From positions 186,001 to 250,000 of the forward strand of contig BNCN01000010.1 of NCBI GenBank assembly GCA_014656495.1: a stretch of DNA of 64,000 bases. The letters are read 5' to 3'. Shown in pieces: positions 53,545-64,000 of this stretch. Below the pieces are notes generated by a model, which worked only from the letters and a program-made list of their open reading frames with translations, did no database searches and was not told where the DNA came from. Source of the DNA: Comamonas sp. KCTC 72670 (GTDB taxonomy: Bacteria > Myxococcota > Myxococcia > Myxococcales > Myxococcaceae). The translations under genes and the position numbers were made by a program. Every line of letters starts with the position of its first letter. Position 1 is the first letter of the stretch.

Positions 53545-55128
53545 GTGTCGTCAGGCCAAGAAGGAGACAGCGAGCGGAAAGCAGTAGAGCAGCCGCGGCT
53601 GGAGACGGGAGTACCCCGGCTCGACTTCATCACCAAGGGAGGGCTGATCCAAGGAGCGTCCTACGCGGTGCTGGGACCTCCTGGTTCGGGGAAGACGGTG
53701 CTGGCGCACCAGATTGCCTTCTGGCACGTCAAGCATGGCGGCAAGGCACTCTACGTGACGCTGCTCACCGAGTCCCATGCGCGCATGCTGTCGAACCTGG
53801 AGGCGATGTCCTTCTTCGACGCGAGCGTCATCCCCGACAAGCTGCACTACATCAGCGGCTATCGGCAGTTGGAGACCGAGGGGCTCAAGGGGCTGCTGGA
53901 GCTGGTCCGGCGCGCGGCGCGGCAGCATCAGGCCACGCTGCTCATCATGGACGGCATGGACGCGGCGAAGGAGTTCGCCCGCGGCGACCTCACCTACAAG
54001 CGCTTCCTTCAGGAGCTCCAGACCTTCGTCAGCATCATCGGCTGCACGACGCTGCTGCTGTCGCCCCACTACACGGGGGAGATGCCGCCAGAGACCACTG
54101 CGGTGGATGGCGTCTTCGAGCTCTCCCTCTGGCTGTCGGGGCCACGGGCCGTCCGGGAGCTGGTCGCGCTCAAGTTCCGGGGCAGTGACTCGCTGCTCGG
54201 CAAACACGAGCTCGAGATCTCCGACCACGGCATCATCGTCCACCCCCGCACCGAGGTGCAGTTCTCGTCGCCGCTGGAGCGCAGCGAGGGGCCGCGCGTC
54301 CGGATGGGGTTTGGCGTCCCTCGCCTGGATGAGTCCCTCCACGGCGGACTGCTGTCGGGGTCCACCACGCTGCTCCTGGGAGCGCCCGGCACGGGCAAGA
54401 CGCTGCTGGGCCTGCGCTTCCTGCTCGAGGGCGCCAGACAGGGGCAGCCGGGCGTCTACTTCGGCTTCTACGAGACGTCCCAGCGCCTCATCGAGAAGGC
54501 CGAGGGCGTGGGCATGGGCGACCTCAAGAAGTACGTGGACGAGGGGCTCATCGAAATACAGTGGCAGCCGCCCCTGGAGCACAACCTGGACGCGTTGGCC
54601 GAGCGACTCCTGGAGCGCATTCACGAACGGAACGTGAAGCGGATGCGCCTCTTCGTCGACAGCATCGCGGGGTTCCGCTCGGCGACCGTCTACCCGGAGC
54701 GGATGAGCCGCTTCTTCTCCGCCCTGTCCCACCAGCTGCGGATGATGGACGTCACCACGCTCTACTCCGACGAGACCGCCCTCTTCTCTCCAGACGTGGA
54801 TGCGCCCCAGCCGGACGCCACCGCGTACGTGGAGAACGTCATCCTGCTGCGCTACGTGGAGCTTCGCTCGCAGCTCTACCGGCTGCTCTCCATCATGAAG
54901 ATGCGCGAGAGCCAGTACGACAGCGGCATCCGCGAGTTCTCCATCACCAACGAAGGCATCACCGTCGCGAAGACCTTCGAGAGCGCCGAGGCCGTCCTCA
55001 CCGGCCACGCCACCCTGGCGGGGACGCCCCACAAGGCCCGGCGCAAGCCCCCCATGGGGGCGAAGTCCGCCAAGAAGAAGGCGGCGCTGAAACGCACACG
55101 GAAGCCCTCCCCGCGGAGGCGCTCATGA
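53545..55128 (+). CDS. KaiC-like double RecA-fold ATPase
   Basis: 527 residues from a GTG at 53545 (GGAAGG upstream). Two KaiC domains are present: 'GVPRLDFITKGGLIQGASYA' with Walker A 'GPPGSGKT', and 'GVPRLDESLHGGLLSGSTTL' with 'GAPGTGKT'. Walker B regions are 'TLLIMDGMD' and 'RMRLFVDSIAGF'. The C-terminal ~30 residues are Lys/Arg-rich. No KaiA or KaiB gene is near, so a circadian role is unlikely. In this setting it may relay or store signals for the flanking kinase and response regulator. Confidence 0.88.
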   Translation: MSSGQEGDSERKAVEQPRLETGVPRLDFITKGGLIQGASYAVLGPPGSGKTVLAHQIAFWHVKHGGKALYVTLLTESHARMLSNLEAMSFFDASVIPDKLHYISGYRQLETEGLKGLLELVRRAARQHQATLLIMDGMDAAKEFARGDLTYKRFLQELQTFVSIIGCTTLLLSPHYTGEMPPETTAVDGVFELSLWLSGPRAVRELVALKFRGSDSLLGKHELEISDHGIIVHPRTEVQFSSPLERSEGPRVRMGFGVPRLDESLHGGLLSGSTTLLLGAPGTGKTLLGLRFLLEGARQGQPGVYFGFYETSQRLIEKAEGVGMGDLKKYVDEGLIEIQWQPPLEHNLDALAERLLERIHERNVKRMRLFVDSIAGFRSATVYPERMSRFFSALSHQLRMMDVTTLYSDETALFSPDVDAPQPDATAYVENVILLRYVELRSQLYRLLSIMKMRESQYDSGIREFSITNEGITVAKTFESAEAVLTGHATLAGTPHKARRKPPMGAKSAKKKAALKRTRKPSPRRRS

Positions 55129-55487
55129 AGACGGTTCTGGTCGTCGACGACGAGATGGACATCGCGGAGGCCGTGAAGTCCATCCTCGAGGACGAAGGCT
55201 ACAAGGTCATCACCTGCGCCAACGGGCGTGAAGCCCTGGACTGCCTGGCGGAGGCGCGCCCGGATCTGGCCATCATCGACGTCATGATGCCGGTGATGAA
55301 TGGCTTCGAGACGCTCCAGGCCATCCGCAACACGGAGGCCTTCGCGTCGCTGCCGGTGCTCATCATGAGCGCCATCGACCCCTCCGTCCGGCCGCAGACC
55401 TACGACTGGGCGGGGTTCCTCAAGAAGCCCTTCTCACTCGACAGCCTGCTGAAGCAGGTCCACAGGCTGGCGCCGCTGGCGGCATAG
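55125..55487 (+). CDS. single-domain response regulator
   Basis: 120 residues. 'VLVVDDEMDIAEAV' (acidic pair), phospho-Asp in 'DLAIIDVMMPVMNG' (~53), Ser in 'VLIMSAID' and Lys in 'GFLKKPFSLD' form a complete receiver without an output domain. The ATG overlaps the KaiC-like stop as ATGA. It is the likely phosphate acceptor in the three-gene operon, or the target of the hybrid kinase. Confidence 0.9.
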   Translation: MKTVLVVDDEMDIAEAVKSILEDEGYKVITCANGREALDCLAEARPDLAIIDVMMPVMNGFETLQAIRNTEAFASLPVLIMSAIDPSVRPQTYDWAGFLKKPFSLDSLLKQVHRLAPLAA

Positions 55488-55586
55488 GCACCGGCGGGCC
55501 GCGCCCCCGAGCCATCGGACCGCGCGCGCCGGACACGGGCCTCGTACGCGCGTGCGAGCGGGGACCGCGCAGCGGTTCCCCTGGGA

Positions 55587-56936
55587 CTACTTCGCGCCCA
55601 GCAGCGTGAATTCGACGCGGCGGTTCAGCTCGCGTCCCCGGGGCAGCAGGTTCGGCGCCTTGGGACGGGCATCTCCCATGCCGACCGTCTCGATGCGGGA
55701 CGCGTCCAGGCCGGCGTCAACCAGCGCCTTGGCCACGGCTTGAGCGCGCGCCACGGACAGCGCCTGCAGGGTGCTGGCGGGCCGCTCCTTGTTGTCGGTG
55801 TGGCCCTCGATGCGCAGGCGCAGGTTCTCGTCGCGCACGAGCATGTCCACCAGCAGGGCGAGCCCCGCCGTCGACCCCGTTCGTGGCGTGGACTGCTTCT
55901 CCGCGAAGCGCGGCGGCCTGGGCAGCACCAGGGCCTCCTTCTTCACCTGGACCTTCTGCGACTTGCTCGCGGGCGCCTTCGCCAGCGTGAAGGCCACCGT
56001 CGGCGCCGCCTCGCGCGAGAGCTTCACCTTCCGCGTCTGCGCCAGGTACCCCTGTGAGAGCACATCCACGCGGTACTCGCCCGGCGGAAGCATCACCTCC
56101 ACCGGCTTGCGCGCCTTGCGGTCCACCACCACCCGGTGCGGCGCGCCCGACGCGGGCTTCAGGTACACCGTCGCCGCGGCGGGGCGCTTCCCCGCGAGCA
56201 CCTTCAGCAGCAGCTTCGCGGGGGCCACGGGCCCCTGCTCCGGCGCCTCCACGGGCTTCACGGCCACGGGGGGCGGAGCCACCACGGCCGGCGGGGGCAC
56301 GGGGGCCACCTGGACCGGCGGCGGCTTCACCGGCGCCTGGGCCACCGGCGCGGGCGTCCCCGCATCCACCTTGTCGGGGATGGCCACGTCCGCCAGCTGC
56401 GCGGTCATCTCCGCCTTCACGTCATGGGACAGCTTCAGCTTCAAGCGCGGGTCCGGCGCGGTCGGGTTGATTGCGGGCAGCACCCGCACCCGGGCGCGAA
56501 GGCCCCGCTGCACCTGCACCGTCACCGATGCCGTCAGCTTCCACAGGAAGCCGCTCTCCTCGCTGAAGAGGTTCCAGGACTCGTTCGCGTAGGTGACGTG
56601 CGACACGAGCGTGTAGGAGCCCTCCTCCACCGTGAGCACCGCGAGCCGGTGCAGCCCCGGGCCATTGAGCTTGTCGAGCGCGGGGATGGCCAGCGGCTGG
56701 TTGTTCACCAGGAAGTCCGCCTCCACCAGCTTGTAGCCCTTGGACGTGCCGGCGCCCGGGAGGCCCTCGAAGGAGATGACGATCTCCGGGGGCGGCGTCT
56801 GGACCATCTCCTGGAGCTGCCGGTCCAGGTCCTCGCGCGCGCGTTGCTCCACGGCGGACGGCTCCGCCGCGCGCGCGGTGGCGGCGAACAGACCCAGGAG
56901 GACGAGGACGGGAACTTGAGCGGAGATGGAAGCCAC
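55587..56936 (-). CDS. OmpA-family outer membrane protein with PEGA-like domain
   Basis: 449 residues, GTG start. A signal peptide ('[13 protein letters not shown]') precedes a beta-rich N-terminal domain, a Pro/Val-rich linker (~205-240), a PEGA-like domain ('[20 protein letters not shown]') and a C-terminal OmpA domain with '[20 protein letters not shown]' and '[10 protein letters not shown]'. The OmpA part should bind peptidoglycan. The linker suggests it spans the periplasm. Confidence 0.85.
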   Translation of the reverse strand: MASISAQVPVLVLLGLFAATARAAEPSAVEQRAREDLDRQLQEMVQTPPPEIVISFEGLPGAGTSKGYKLVEADFLVNNQPLAIPALDKLNGPGLHRLAVLTVEEGSYTLVSHVTYANESWNLFSEESGFLWKLTASVTVQVQRGLRARVRVLPAINPTAPDPRLKLKLSHDVKAEMTAQLADVAIPDKVDAGTPAPVAQAPVKPPPVQVAPVPPPAVVAPPPVAVKPVEAPEQGPVAPAKLLLKVLAGKRPAAATVYLKPASGAPHRVVVDRKARKPVEVMLPPGEYRVDVLSQGYLAQTRKVKLSREAAPTVAFTLAKAPASKSQKVQVKKEALVLPRPPRFAEKQSTPRTGSTAGLALLVDMLVRDENLRLRIEGHTDNKERPASTLQALSVARAQAVAKALVDAGLDASRIETVGMGDARPKAPNLLPRGRELNRRVEFTLLGAK

Positions 56937-57168
56937 GGGGGCTCACAGCATCGCACAACCCGGCGCCTCCGCGAGTTGTCCGTCACCCAGGCTGACGACC
57001 AGACAACCCTCCGTGAACTCCCTCCCCCGCCCCGTGTATCAGGCTGTTTCAGGAGTGAATGGACTTGTAGCTCCCATGCGGAGAGGTTTTCCCCTGAAAG
57101 CCCCCGTCCGGGGCGCCCGCTGCGTTCCAGCTACCCACGAGGGCCACATCAGCGCTACGCCTATGGGT

Positions 57169-58806
<1,638 letters not shown>

Positions 58807-58820
58807 CGCCCGCGCTGCGT

Positions 58821-58849
58821 TCCGCCCGGAGGCTCACCCCCCGGGCGGA
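58821..58849. terminator. terminator hairpin
   Basis: TCCGCCCGG and CCGGGCGGA, a 9-bp stem between the convergent fumarase and small membrane protein genes. It overlaps the last codons of the latter. No T-run. Confidence 0.5.
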
Positions 58850-59049
58850 GGCGCGGCCTTGGGCGCTGGAGCGGAGCGCTTGGGGATGATGGAGCGGCGT
58901 GGCCCCTTGAGGGCCACGCCCAGCAGCATGGTGGCCGGCAGCAGCATCCCCAGCCCCTGGCTGAAGTTGTCGGGGGGCTTCACGATGGCCCCCAACACCA
59001 GCACGGAGAACAGCAGGCCACAGACGAGCCGGAGGATGAGCGCATTCAC
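58834..59049 (-). CDS. small two-helix membrane protein
   Basis: 71 residues with two hydrophobic helices ('ILRLVCGLLFSVLVLGAIV' and 'GLGMLLPATMLLGVAL') and a short basic/Pro C-terminal tail. No family recognised. It lies between convergent fumarase and the M13 peptidase gene upstream on the same strand. Confidence 0.6.
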   Translation of the reverse strand: MNALILRLVCGLLFSVLVLGAIVKPPDNFSQGLGMLLPATMLLGVALKGPRRSIIPKRSAPAPKAAPPPGG

Positions 59050-59102
59050 GCGCCCAGCCTAAACAGTCCGTGGCCGCTGTCCACCGGGCCCGTACCTCGG
59101 GG

Positions 59103-61220
59103 CTACCAGATCTTGACGCGCTGCTCGGCGGGCAGCCAGTTGCCGTCACCCTGCTTCACGCCGAACGCCTCGTAGAACTCCGGCATGTTCCGCACCACGC
59201 CGTTGACGCGGTACTGCGGCGGCGAGTGGGGGTCCGTCAGCAGCATCTGCCGCATGGCATCGTCCCGGTACAGGCCGCGCCAGATCTGCCCCCAGCCGAG
59301 GAAGAAGCGCTGGTCGCCCGTGAAGCCGTCGATGACCGGAGCCGGCTGGCCCTGGGTGGACAGCTTGTAGGCCTGGTAGGCCACGGTGAGGCCGCTCAGG
59401 TCGCCGATGTTCTCCCCCAGCGTGAGCTTGCCGTTGACGTTCATGGCCTCCAGCGGGCTGAAGCCGTTGTACTGCTCCACCAGCATGTTGGTGCGCTGCT
59501 CGAAGCCCGTCTTGTCCTCGGGGGTCCACCAGTCGCGCAGGTTGCCGTCGCCGTCGGAGCGGCTGCCCTGGTCGTCGAAGCCGTGGCTGAACTCGTGGCC
59601 GATGACGCCGCCGATGGCGCCGTAGTTCGTCGCGTCGTCCGCCTCCGGGTTGAAGAACGGCGGCTGCAGGATGGCGGCCGGGAAGACAATCTCGTTCATC
59701 GTGGAGCTGTAGTAGGCGTTCACCGTCTGCGGCGTCATGCCCCACTCCTCGCGGTCAATGGGCTTGCCCAGCTTGCCCATCGCACGGTGGTGCTCGAACA
59801 GCTCGCCCCGGCGGACGTTGCCCACCAAATCACCCGCGACGACGTCCAGCGGCGAGTAGTCCCGCCACTTGTCCGGGTAGCCAATCTTCACGCCGAACTT
59901 CTCCAGCTTGGCCTGGGCCTGCGCCTTGGTGGCGGGGCTCATCCAGGTCAGCCCGTCGATGCCCTTGCGGAAGGCCTCGCGCAGGTTGGACACCAGCTCC
60001 TGCATGCGCTTCTTGGAGTCGGGGCTGAAGTGGCGCTCCACGTAGAGCTGGCCCACGGCCTCGCCCACGACGTCGTTCACCTGGGCCACGCCGCGCTTCC
60101 AACGCGGGCGGTTCTCCTCCATCCCCTGGAGCGTCTTGCCGCGGAACTCGAAGTGCGCCTGCTCGAAGGCGTTGCTGAGCAGCGGCGCGCGGGTGTCCAG
60201 CACCTTGAAGGACAGGTACTGCTTCACCACTGGCAGCGGCGTGGACTTCAGCAGGCCCGCCAGGGCCTCGAAGTAGTCCGGCTGACGGACGATGACCGCG
60301 GGCGTGGCCTCCGCGCCGGACGCCTTGAGGAAGCGGGCCCACGAGAAGCCCGGCGTCAGCGCGTCCAGCTCCGCCACGCTCTTGAGGTTGTACGTCTTCT
60401 CGCGGTCACGGTTGCGCGTGCGGTCCCACTGCCTGGCGGCCAGCGCCGTCTCGAAGGCCATCACGTCCTGGGCGGCCTTCTTCGCGTTCTTCTCACCGGC
60501 CAGCGCGAGGAGCTTCTCGATGTACGCCACGTACGCGGCGCGGACCTCGACGAAGCGCGGCTCCTGCTTCGTGTAGTAGTCCCGATCCGGCAGGCCCAGG
60601 CCCAGCTGCGTGGCGTAGACGATGTAGCGCGTGGCCTGCTTCTGGTCCTGGCCCACGAAGATGCCGAAGGGCACCGGCACGCCTTCGTTCAGCAGCGCCG
60701 CGAACAGCTCCGGATACGCGTCCGCGCGCTTCACGGCCTTCACGCGCTGCAGCTCGTCGTTCACCGGCTTCAGGCCCAGCGACTCGATCTGCTGGGTGTC
60801 CATGAAGCTGTTGTAGAGGTCACCCACCTTCTGCGCGGTGGAGCCCGGGTGACGCTCCTTCGCCGAGGCGGACTCCTCGATGATGGTGCGCATCGCCAGC
60901 TCAGCCTTGTCCGCCAGCTCGATGAAGGTGCCGTAGCGGGCGCGGTCCGCGGGGATGGGCGTCGTCTTCAGCCAGTTGCCGTTGACGAAGGTGTAGAAGT
61001 CGTCCTGCGGGCGGACGTCGCGGTCCAGGTGCTTCAGCTCCACGCCCAGCGAGCGCACGGCCGCCGACGAGGCCGCCTCGGCGGTCGCGGCGGGGACGGC
61101 GGGAGGGGGCGCGTCATCCGAGGGGGCCGGCTGCTGCGTGGTCGCACAGCCAGTGAGAAGCAGGGTGCCGAGGGCACTGCTGGCCCAGGCGCGACGGACG
61201 AGGATCTTCTTGGGGCTCAA
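59103..61220 (-). CDS. M13-family (neprilysin/PepO-like) lipoprotein peptidase
   Basis: 705 residues from a TTG at 61220 with CGGAG 5 nt upstream, which places a lipobox 'GTLLLTGC' correctly. 'DDFYTFVNGNWLKTTPIP' begins the family. The zinc site is 'GVIGHEFSHGFDDQGS' (HExxH), with 'GENIGDLSGLTVAY' (Glu ligand) and 'NAYYSSTMNEIVFPAAILQP' for substrate binding. A secreted or periplasmic oligopeptidase. The next gene upstream on the left is the small membrane protein; no operon link is evident. Confidence 0.92.
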   Translation of the reverse strand: MSPKKILVRRAWASSALGTLLLTGCATTQQPAPSDDAPPPAVPAATAEAASSAAVRSLGVELKHLDRDVRPQDDFYTFVNGNWLKTTPIPADRARYGTFIELADKAELAMRTIIEESASAKERHPGSTAQKVGDLYNSFMDTQQIESLGLKPVNDELQRVKAVKRADAYPELFAALLNEGVPVPFGIFVGQDQKQATRYIVYATQLGLGLPDRDYYTKQEPRFVEVRAAYVAYIEKLLALAGEKNAKKAAQDVMAFETALAARQWDRTRNRDREKTYNLKSVAELDALTPGFSWARFLKASGAEATPAVIVRQPDYFEALAGLLKSTPLPVVKQYLSFKVLDTRAPLLSNAFEQAHFEFRGKTLQGMEENRPRWKRGVAQVNDVVGEAVGQLYVERHFSPDSKKRMQELVSNLREAFRKGIDGLTWMSPATKAQAQAKLEKFGVKIGYPDKWRDYSPLDVVAGDLVGNVRRGELFEHHRAMGKLGKPIDREEWGMTPQTVNAYYSSTMNEIVFPAAILQPPFFNPEADDATNYGAIGGVIGHEFSHGFDDQGSRSDGDGNLRDWWTPEDKTGFEQRTNMLVEQYNGFSPLEAMNVNGKLTLGENIGDLSGLTVAYQAYKLSTQGQPAPVIDGFTGDQRFFLGWGQIWRGLYRDDAMRQMLLTDPHSPPQYRVNGVVRNMPEFYEAFGVKQGDGNWLPAEQRVKIW

Positions 61221-61376
61221 TGCGGCTCCGAGAGAATGAGGGGCGGAGGATGCTGCCAGACGCGGAGGGTTGTCGTCCCTCCGGGCAGGCAGGAAAAACA
61301 CCCGGCCGCTCACCCTATTCCACGGGAAGGCCCCCCGCCCGCACCTTCCGCGCGGAGGACCCTCTCGGAGCGTGCG

Positions 61377-64000
61377 CTACGGCGTCGGCTGGCCCAGCAC
61401 CGGCGCGGGCACCGGCGTCTGGGGCGCGGGCGGAGGAGCGGTCACGGTGACGTCCTGCGCCAACACCTCCAAATCGTGGAAGCCCTTCGCGCTCACCTCG
61501 CCGCCCCGGAACAGCGCCCAGCCCGGCATGCCGCGGTGGAACGTGCGCGTCATGTGCCAGAGCTGGAGCCCGCTGTTGGACAGGTACAGGTAGAGTGACC
61601 GCTTCGGGTTCCACGGGTTCGGCAGCGCCACGGCCAGGCCGTCATCCGGGCGCCCGTACGTCTTTCCCTGCCAGCGGAAGTAACGCCGCCCCAGCTCCAC
61701 GGGCAGCTTCTTCTCGTCCATCAACCGGGCGATGAGCGCGTGGTCCTCCGCGCCGCCGAAGAGCACCAGGTCCCGGTCCGCCAGCTCCGCGTCCGTCACC
61801 TCGGCGTCCGGCTTGATGGGCAGCAGGGACTCCACGAACGCGTCCGCCAGCACCTCGCGGTACCCCAGGGCCAGCGTCCGCATGGACTCCGTCTGGCGCG
61901 CCGTGCCGTGGACGAGCAGCAGCCGCTCCCACGCGTCGAGCTGGTTCGACAGCGTCTGGAAGCGCTCACGCGCCACCGGGATGTCGTTGGCCGCGTTGAA
62001 CACCACGCGGACGGGGGGCTCGGCCGTGCGGAAGGTGAACGTCTCGGCGGGCCCTTTCACCTCCACGCGCTCCAGCGTGGCGCCCTTCGCCGTGCGGATC
62101 TCCACCAGGGTGACGAAGTGCCAGAGGCGCGCGGGCGGCTGCTCCACCTTCAACGACACCTCGTAGCCGTCCTTCACCTGCGAGGCGGTGGCGCGGATGC
62201 GCGGCTGCGGCAGCCCCGTCTGCTCCACCCACTGCGCGACGAAGGGCCCCACGTCACGGCCGGTGGCCTCCAGCACGGCCCGCTTGAAGTCCGCCGTGGT
62301 GACGTCCTTGTTCGCGTAGCGGCCATGCAGGAAGTTCATCGCCTTGGAGAAGCCCGCGTTCCCCAGCAGCAGCCGGAGCTGGTGCAGCAGGAAGGTGCCC
62401 CGGATGCGAGGGAGTTGGTATGCGCCGTAGCGGCCGAAGTCCGTCTTCGCGGTGGCGGGCACCACCTCCGGCTCGCGCGAGGTGGTGAAGAGGTAGCGCG
62501 CGTTGAGGTCCGCCAGGGCGTTGCGCTGATACTCGAAGGCTTTCTCCGACGTGCCGCCGCCCGCGGGCAGGTCCTTCAGCAGCTTCCAGTACGCGGCGGT
62601 GCCGCTGATGAGCCAGTTGTCCCCGTCCGTCTTGGGGAACAGGGTGTTGGACCAGAGCAGGCTCCGGTCGAAGACGAAGACGTCCTTCACCTTGGCGGTG
62701 TCGCGCGTGAGCGGGGCCGGCTCCGTGGACGGCGTCCACGTCTTCTGGGCCGCCTTGAGCTTGTCCGCCACGACGATGGGGCTGAAGGCCGTGTAGCCCA
62801 GGGACAGGTGCGGCGTGGCGCCGGGCAGGTCGGGAATCCACCGGCCGCCCACCATCTTCTCGCGCAGCGTCGTCTTGCCGTAGTGGGCCAGGAACATCAG
62901 CTTCTGGGCCATCTCGGAGGTGGTGACCTTGCCATCACACGCGTGCGGCCGGTTGATGGGGCTGGAGGCCAGCATCCGGATGGAGGCGTCCAGGTCGAAG
63001 CCCTTCTTGCCGTACTTCGCGTAGGACTCCTGGAAGGCGATGTCGCGGTTCCAGGTGTTGAAGGCCAGGTCCACCGGGGCGTTGTCCGGGTTGGGCACGT
63101 ACTCCTTGCGCACCTCCAAGTCCCGGTTGTTGTTGTTGGCCCAGATGAAGTCCTTCAGGTTGCCCGGCGTGTCCGCCGCCGCGCCCTTGCCGCCCGTGCG
63201 CCACAGGCGCGTCTTCTTCGTCCCCAGGAGAAGGCACGCGCCTTCGTCCGTCTTCATGTCCGCGAGCACCCAGTCGTTGGTGTAGAGGCCGTTGTTGCCG
63301 TCCTTCATGATGCGGGCCACGTCGTCGATGGACGACGCGTACTGCGCGGCCTTGCGGATGCGGTTGCTCTGCGGCGTGCCGTTCATGTCGAACGGCGACT
63401 GCCCCACCGTCGTCTCGCCGATGACGAGCCCCGAGGCGTTGACGTACCAGTCCGAGCCGCTGTGGATGCCGCCCGGGAAGGTCTGCATCACGAAGCGGTG
63501 GCCCTTGGTGGGCTGCACGTCCAGCATCACGTCCCAGTGCACGCCGGTGTAGCCGCCCCACATGAAGATCTGCCCCATGATGGCGCGGCCATCCGTCGTG
63601 GCGGACTTCGTGGCGACGAAGGAGGAGCAGTGGTCGCCCTTGCCGGCGCGCTCGGCCTCTTCTTCCGCCTTGAGGAAGGTGCGGCCGGTGAGCGGCGTGG
63701 CCGTGGCGCGGTTCGCCTCCGCGAGCTGCCCCGCGTCCACGGCGGAGTTGAGGGTGACGATGTCGAGCAGGTCCAGCTCGCGGTCCTTGAACTTCGCGCC
63801 GGCCTTGTTCGCGCCGTCCGCGATGCCCTTCATCTCCTCCAGGTACTCCGCGTCGTACTTGCGCAGGAACAACGCGTCCGCCAGCAGGCGCTGGTGGTTC
63901 CACCCCTTGTTCGCGTCCGTCTTGTCCTTCTCAATGCCCAGCTTCTCGATGTAGCGGACGATTTCCTGCGGCGCGAGCTGGCCGAACTGGTGGCCCCGCT
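61377..64000 (-). CDS. C45-type Ntn-hydrolase with M1-like C-terminal region, cut by the right edge
   Basis: The frame is open through the right edge ('GHQFGQLAPQEIVRYIEKLG' precedes the first in-window TTG), so the N-terminus is missing. 'GKGDHCSSFVATKSATTDGR' carries the expected Cys nucleophile of the acyl-CoA:6-APA acyltransferase/phospholipase B-like (C45) group, followed by 'SGSDWYVNASGLVIGETTVG'. Residues after ~490 resemble the C-terminal part of M1 aminopeptidases ('FKRAVLEATGRDVGPFVAQW', 'VEQTGLPQPRIRATA') and a beta domain. The fusion is unusual. Probably secreted; amide or ester substrate unknown. Confidence 0.72.
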   Translation of the reverse strand, partial: RGHQFGQLAPQEIVRYIEKLGIEKDKTDANKGWNHQRLLADALFLRKYDAEYLEEMKGIADGANKAGAKFKDRELDLLDIVTLNSAVDAGQLAEANRATATPLTGRTFLKAEEEAERAGKGDHCSSFVATKSATTDGRAIMGQIFMWGGYTGVHWDVMLDVQPTKGHRFVMQTFPGGIHSGSDWYVNASGLVIGETTVGQSPFDMNGTPQSNRIRKAAQYASSIDDVARIMKDGNNGLYTNDWVLADMKTDEGACLLLGTKKTRLWRTGGKGAAADTPGNLKDFIWANNNNRDLEVRKEYVPNPDNAPVDLAFNTWNRDIAFQESYAKYGKKGFDLDASIRMLASSPINRPHACDGKVTTSEMAQKLMFLAHYGKTTLREKMVGGRWIPDLPGATPHLSLGYTAFSPIVVADKLKAAQKTWTPSTEPAPLTRDTAKVKDVFVFDRSLLWSNTLFPKTDGDNWLISGTAAYWKLLKDLPAGGGTSEKAFEYQRNALADLNARYLFTTSREPEVVPATAKTDFGRYGAYQLPRIRGTFLLHQLRLLLGNAGFSKAMNFLHGRYANKDVTTADFKRAVLEATGRDVGPFVAQWVEQTGLPQPRIRATASQVKDGYEVSLKVEQPPARLWHFVTLVEIRTAKGATLERVEVKGPAETFTFRTAEPPVRVVFNAANDIPVARERFQTLSNQLDAWERLLLVHGTARQTESMRTLALGYREVLADAFVESLLPIKPDAEVTDAELADRDLVLFGGAEDHALIARLMDEKKLPVELGRRYFRWQGKTYGRPDDGLAVALPNPWNPKRSLYLYLSNSGLQLWHMTRTFHRGMPGWALFRGGEVSAKGFHDLEVLAQDVTVTAPPPAPQTPVPAPVLGQPTP

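Noticed and set aside
59070-61598. 842-codon open frame antisense to the M13 peptidase
   Set aside because: Same GC artefact; low-complexity Leu/Arg/His/Val product with no motif, and the sense strand has a clear HExxH peptidase.

Overview
The window is very GC-rich, uses many GTG/TTG starts, and is full of lipoproteins and kinase-type regulators. It carries a SitA-like lipoprotein toxin of the kind known from myxobacteria. I read it as chromosome of a Myxococcus/Corallococcus-type myxobacterium (Myxococcaceae) with a Mx8-like, HK97-type siphophage prophage at the left end. This is inference from gene content; no search was run.

Bases 1 to about 24,860 are prophage, cut by the left window edge. 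A leftward morphogenesis operon runs terS, terL, portal, prohead protease, capsid, a small beta-rich head protein, then head-tail connector proteins (8540 down to 626). To its right, also leftward, lie a sigma-70-like factor, a coupled zinc-finger protein and a small secreted protein (10215-8711). Rightward from 10752 is the replication module: primase/VapE helicase, DNA methyltransferase, Cas4/RecB-like nuclease, SNF2-like helicase, a putative SSB-like protein, family A DNA polymerase, RuvC-like resolvase and excisionase. The integrase (leftward) abuts attR, which is the 3' part of a tRNA-Glu gene followed by that gene's terminator. Three AT-richer cargo blocks interrupt the phage: the gene at the left edge, a PD-(D/E)XK nuclease-like gene inside the head operon, and a DUF4062 plus HExxH gene pair inside the replication module. 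A conserved 23-bp element sits upstream of at least seven prophage genes, in most cases 10-12 nt before the start codon; the prophage sigma-like protein is an obvious candidate partner.

From 24,900 to 27,572 there is remnant DNA (kinase-like and ISL3 transposase fragments) and a SitA-like AHH-nuclease lipoprotein with its Imm11-type immunity gene.

The remaining 36 kb is ordinary chromosome: esterase, TetR/DUF1304 pair, LVIVD lipoprotein, old yellow enzyme with HxlR regulator, secreted peptidases (M28, M14, M13), HflKC, oxidoreductase/hydrolase pair, DUF808 protein, a DnaJ-zinc ribbon protein, a KaiC-like ATPase between a hybrid kinase and a response regulator, an OmpA-like protein, class I fumarase and a C45-type hydrolase cut by the right edge.

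The most unusual locus is 48,693-49,841. A conserved-looking protein of unknown function is followed, on the same strand and before a strong terminator, by two tandem circularly permuted tRNA-like elements. In each the T-arm/acceptor 3' half with CCA precedes the acceptor 5' half/D-arm, and acceptor, T, D and anticodon stems all pair. This looks like a protein/noncoding-RNA operon, perhaps related to Y RNA (YrlA) tRNA mimics or to permuted tRNA genes.
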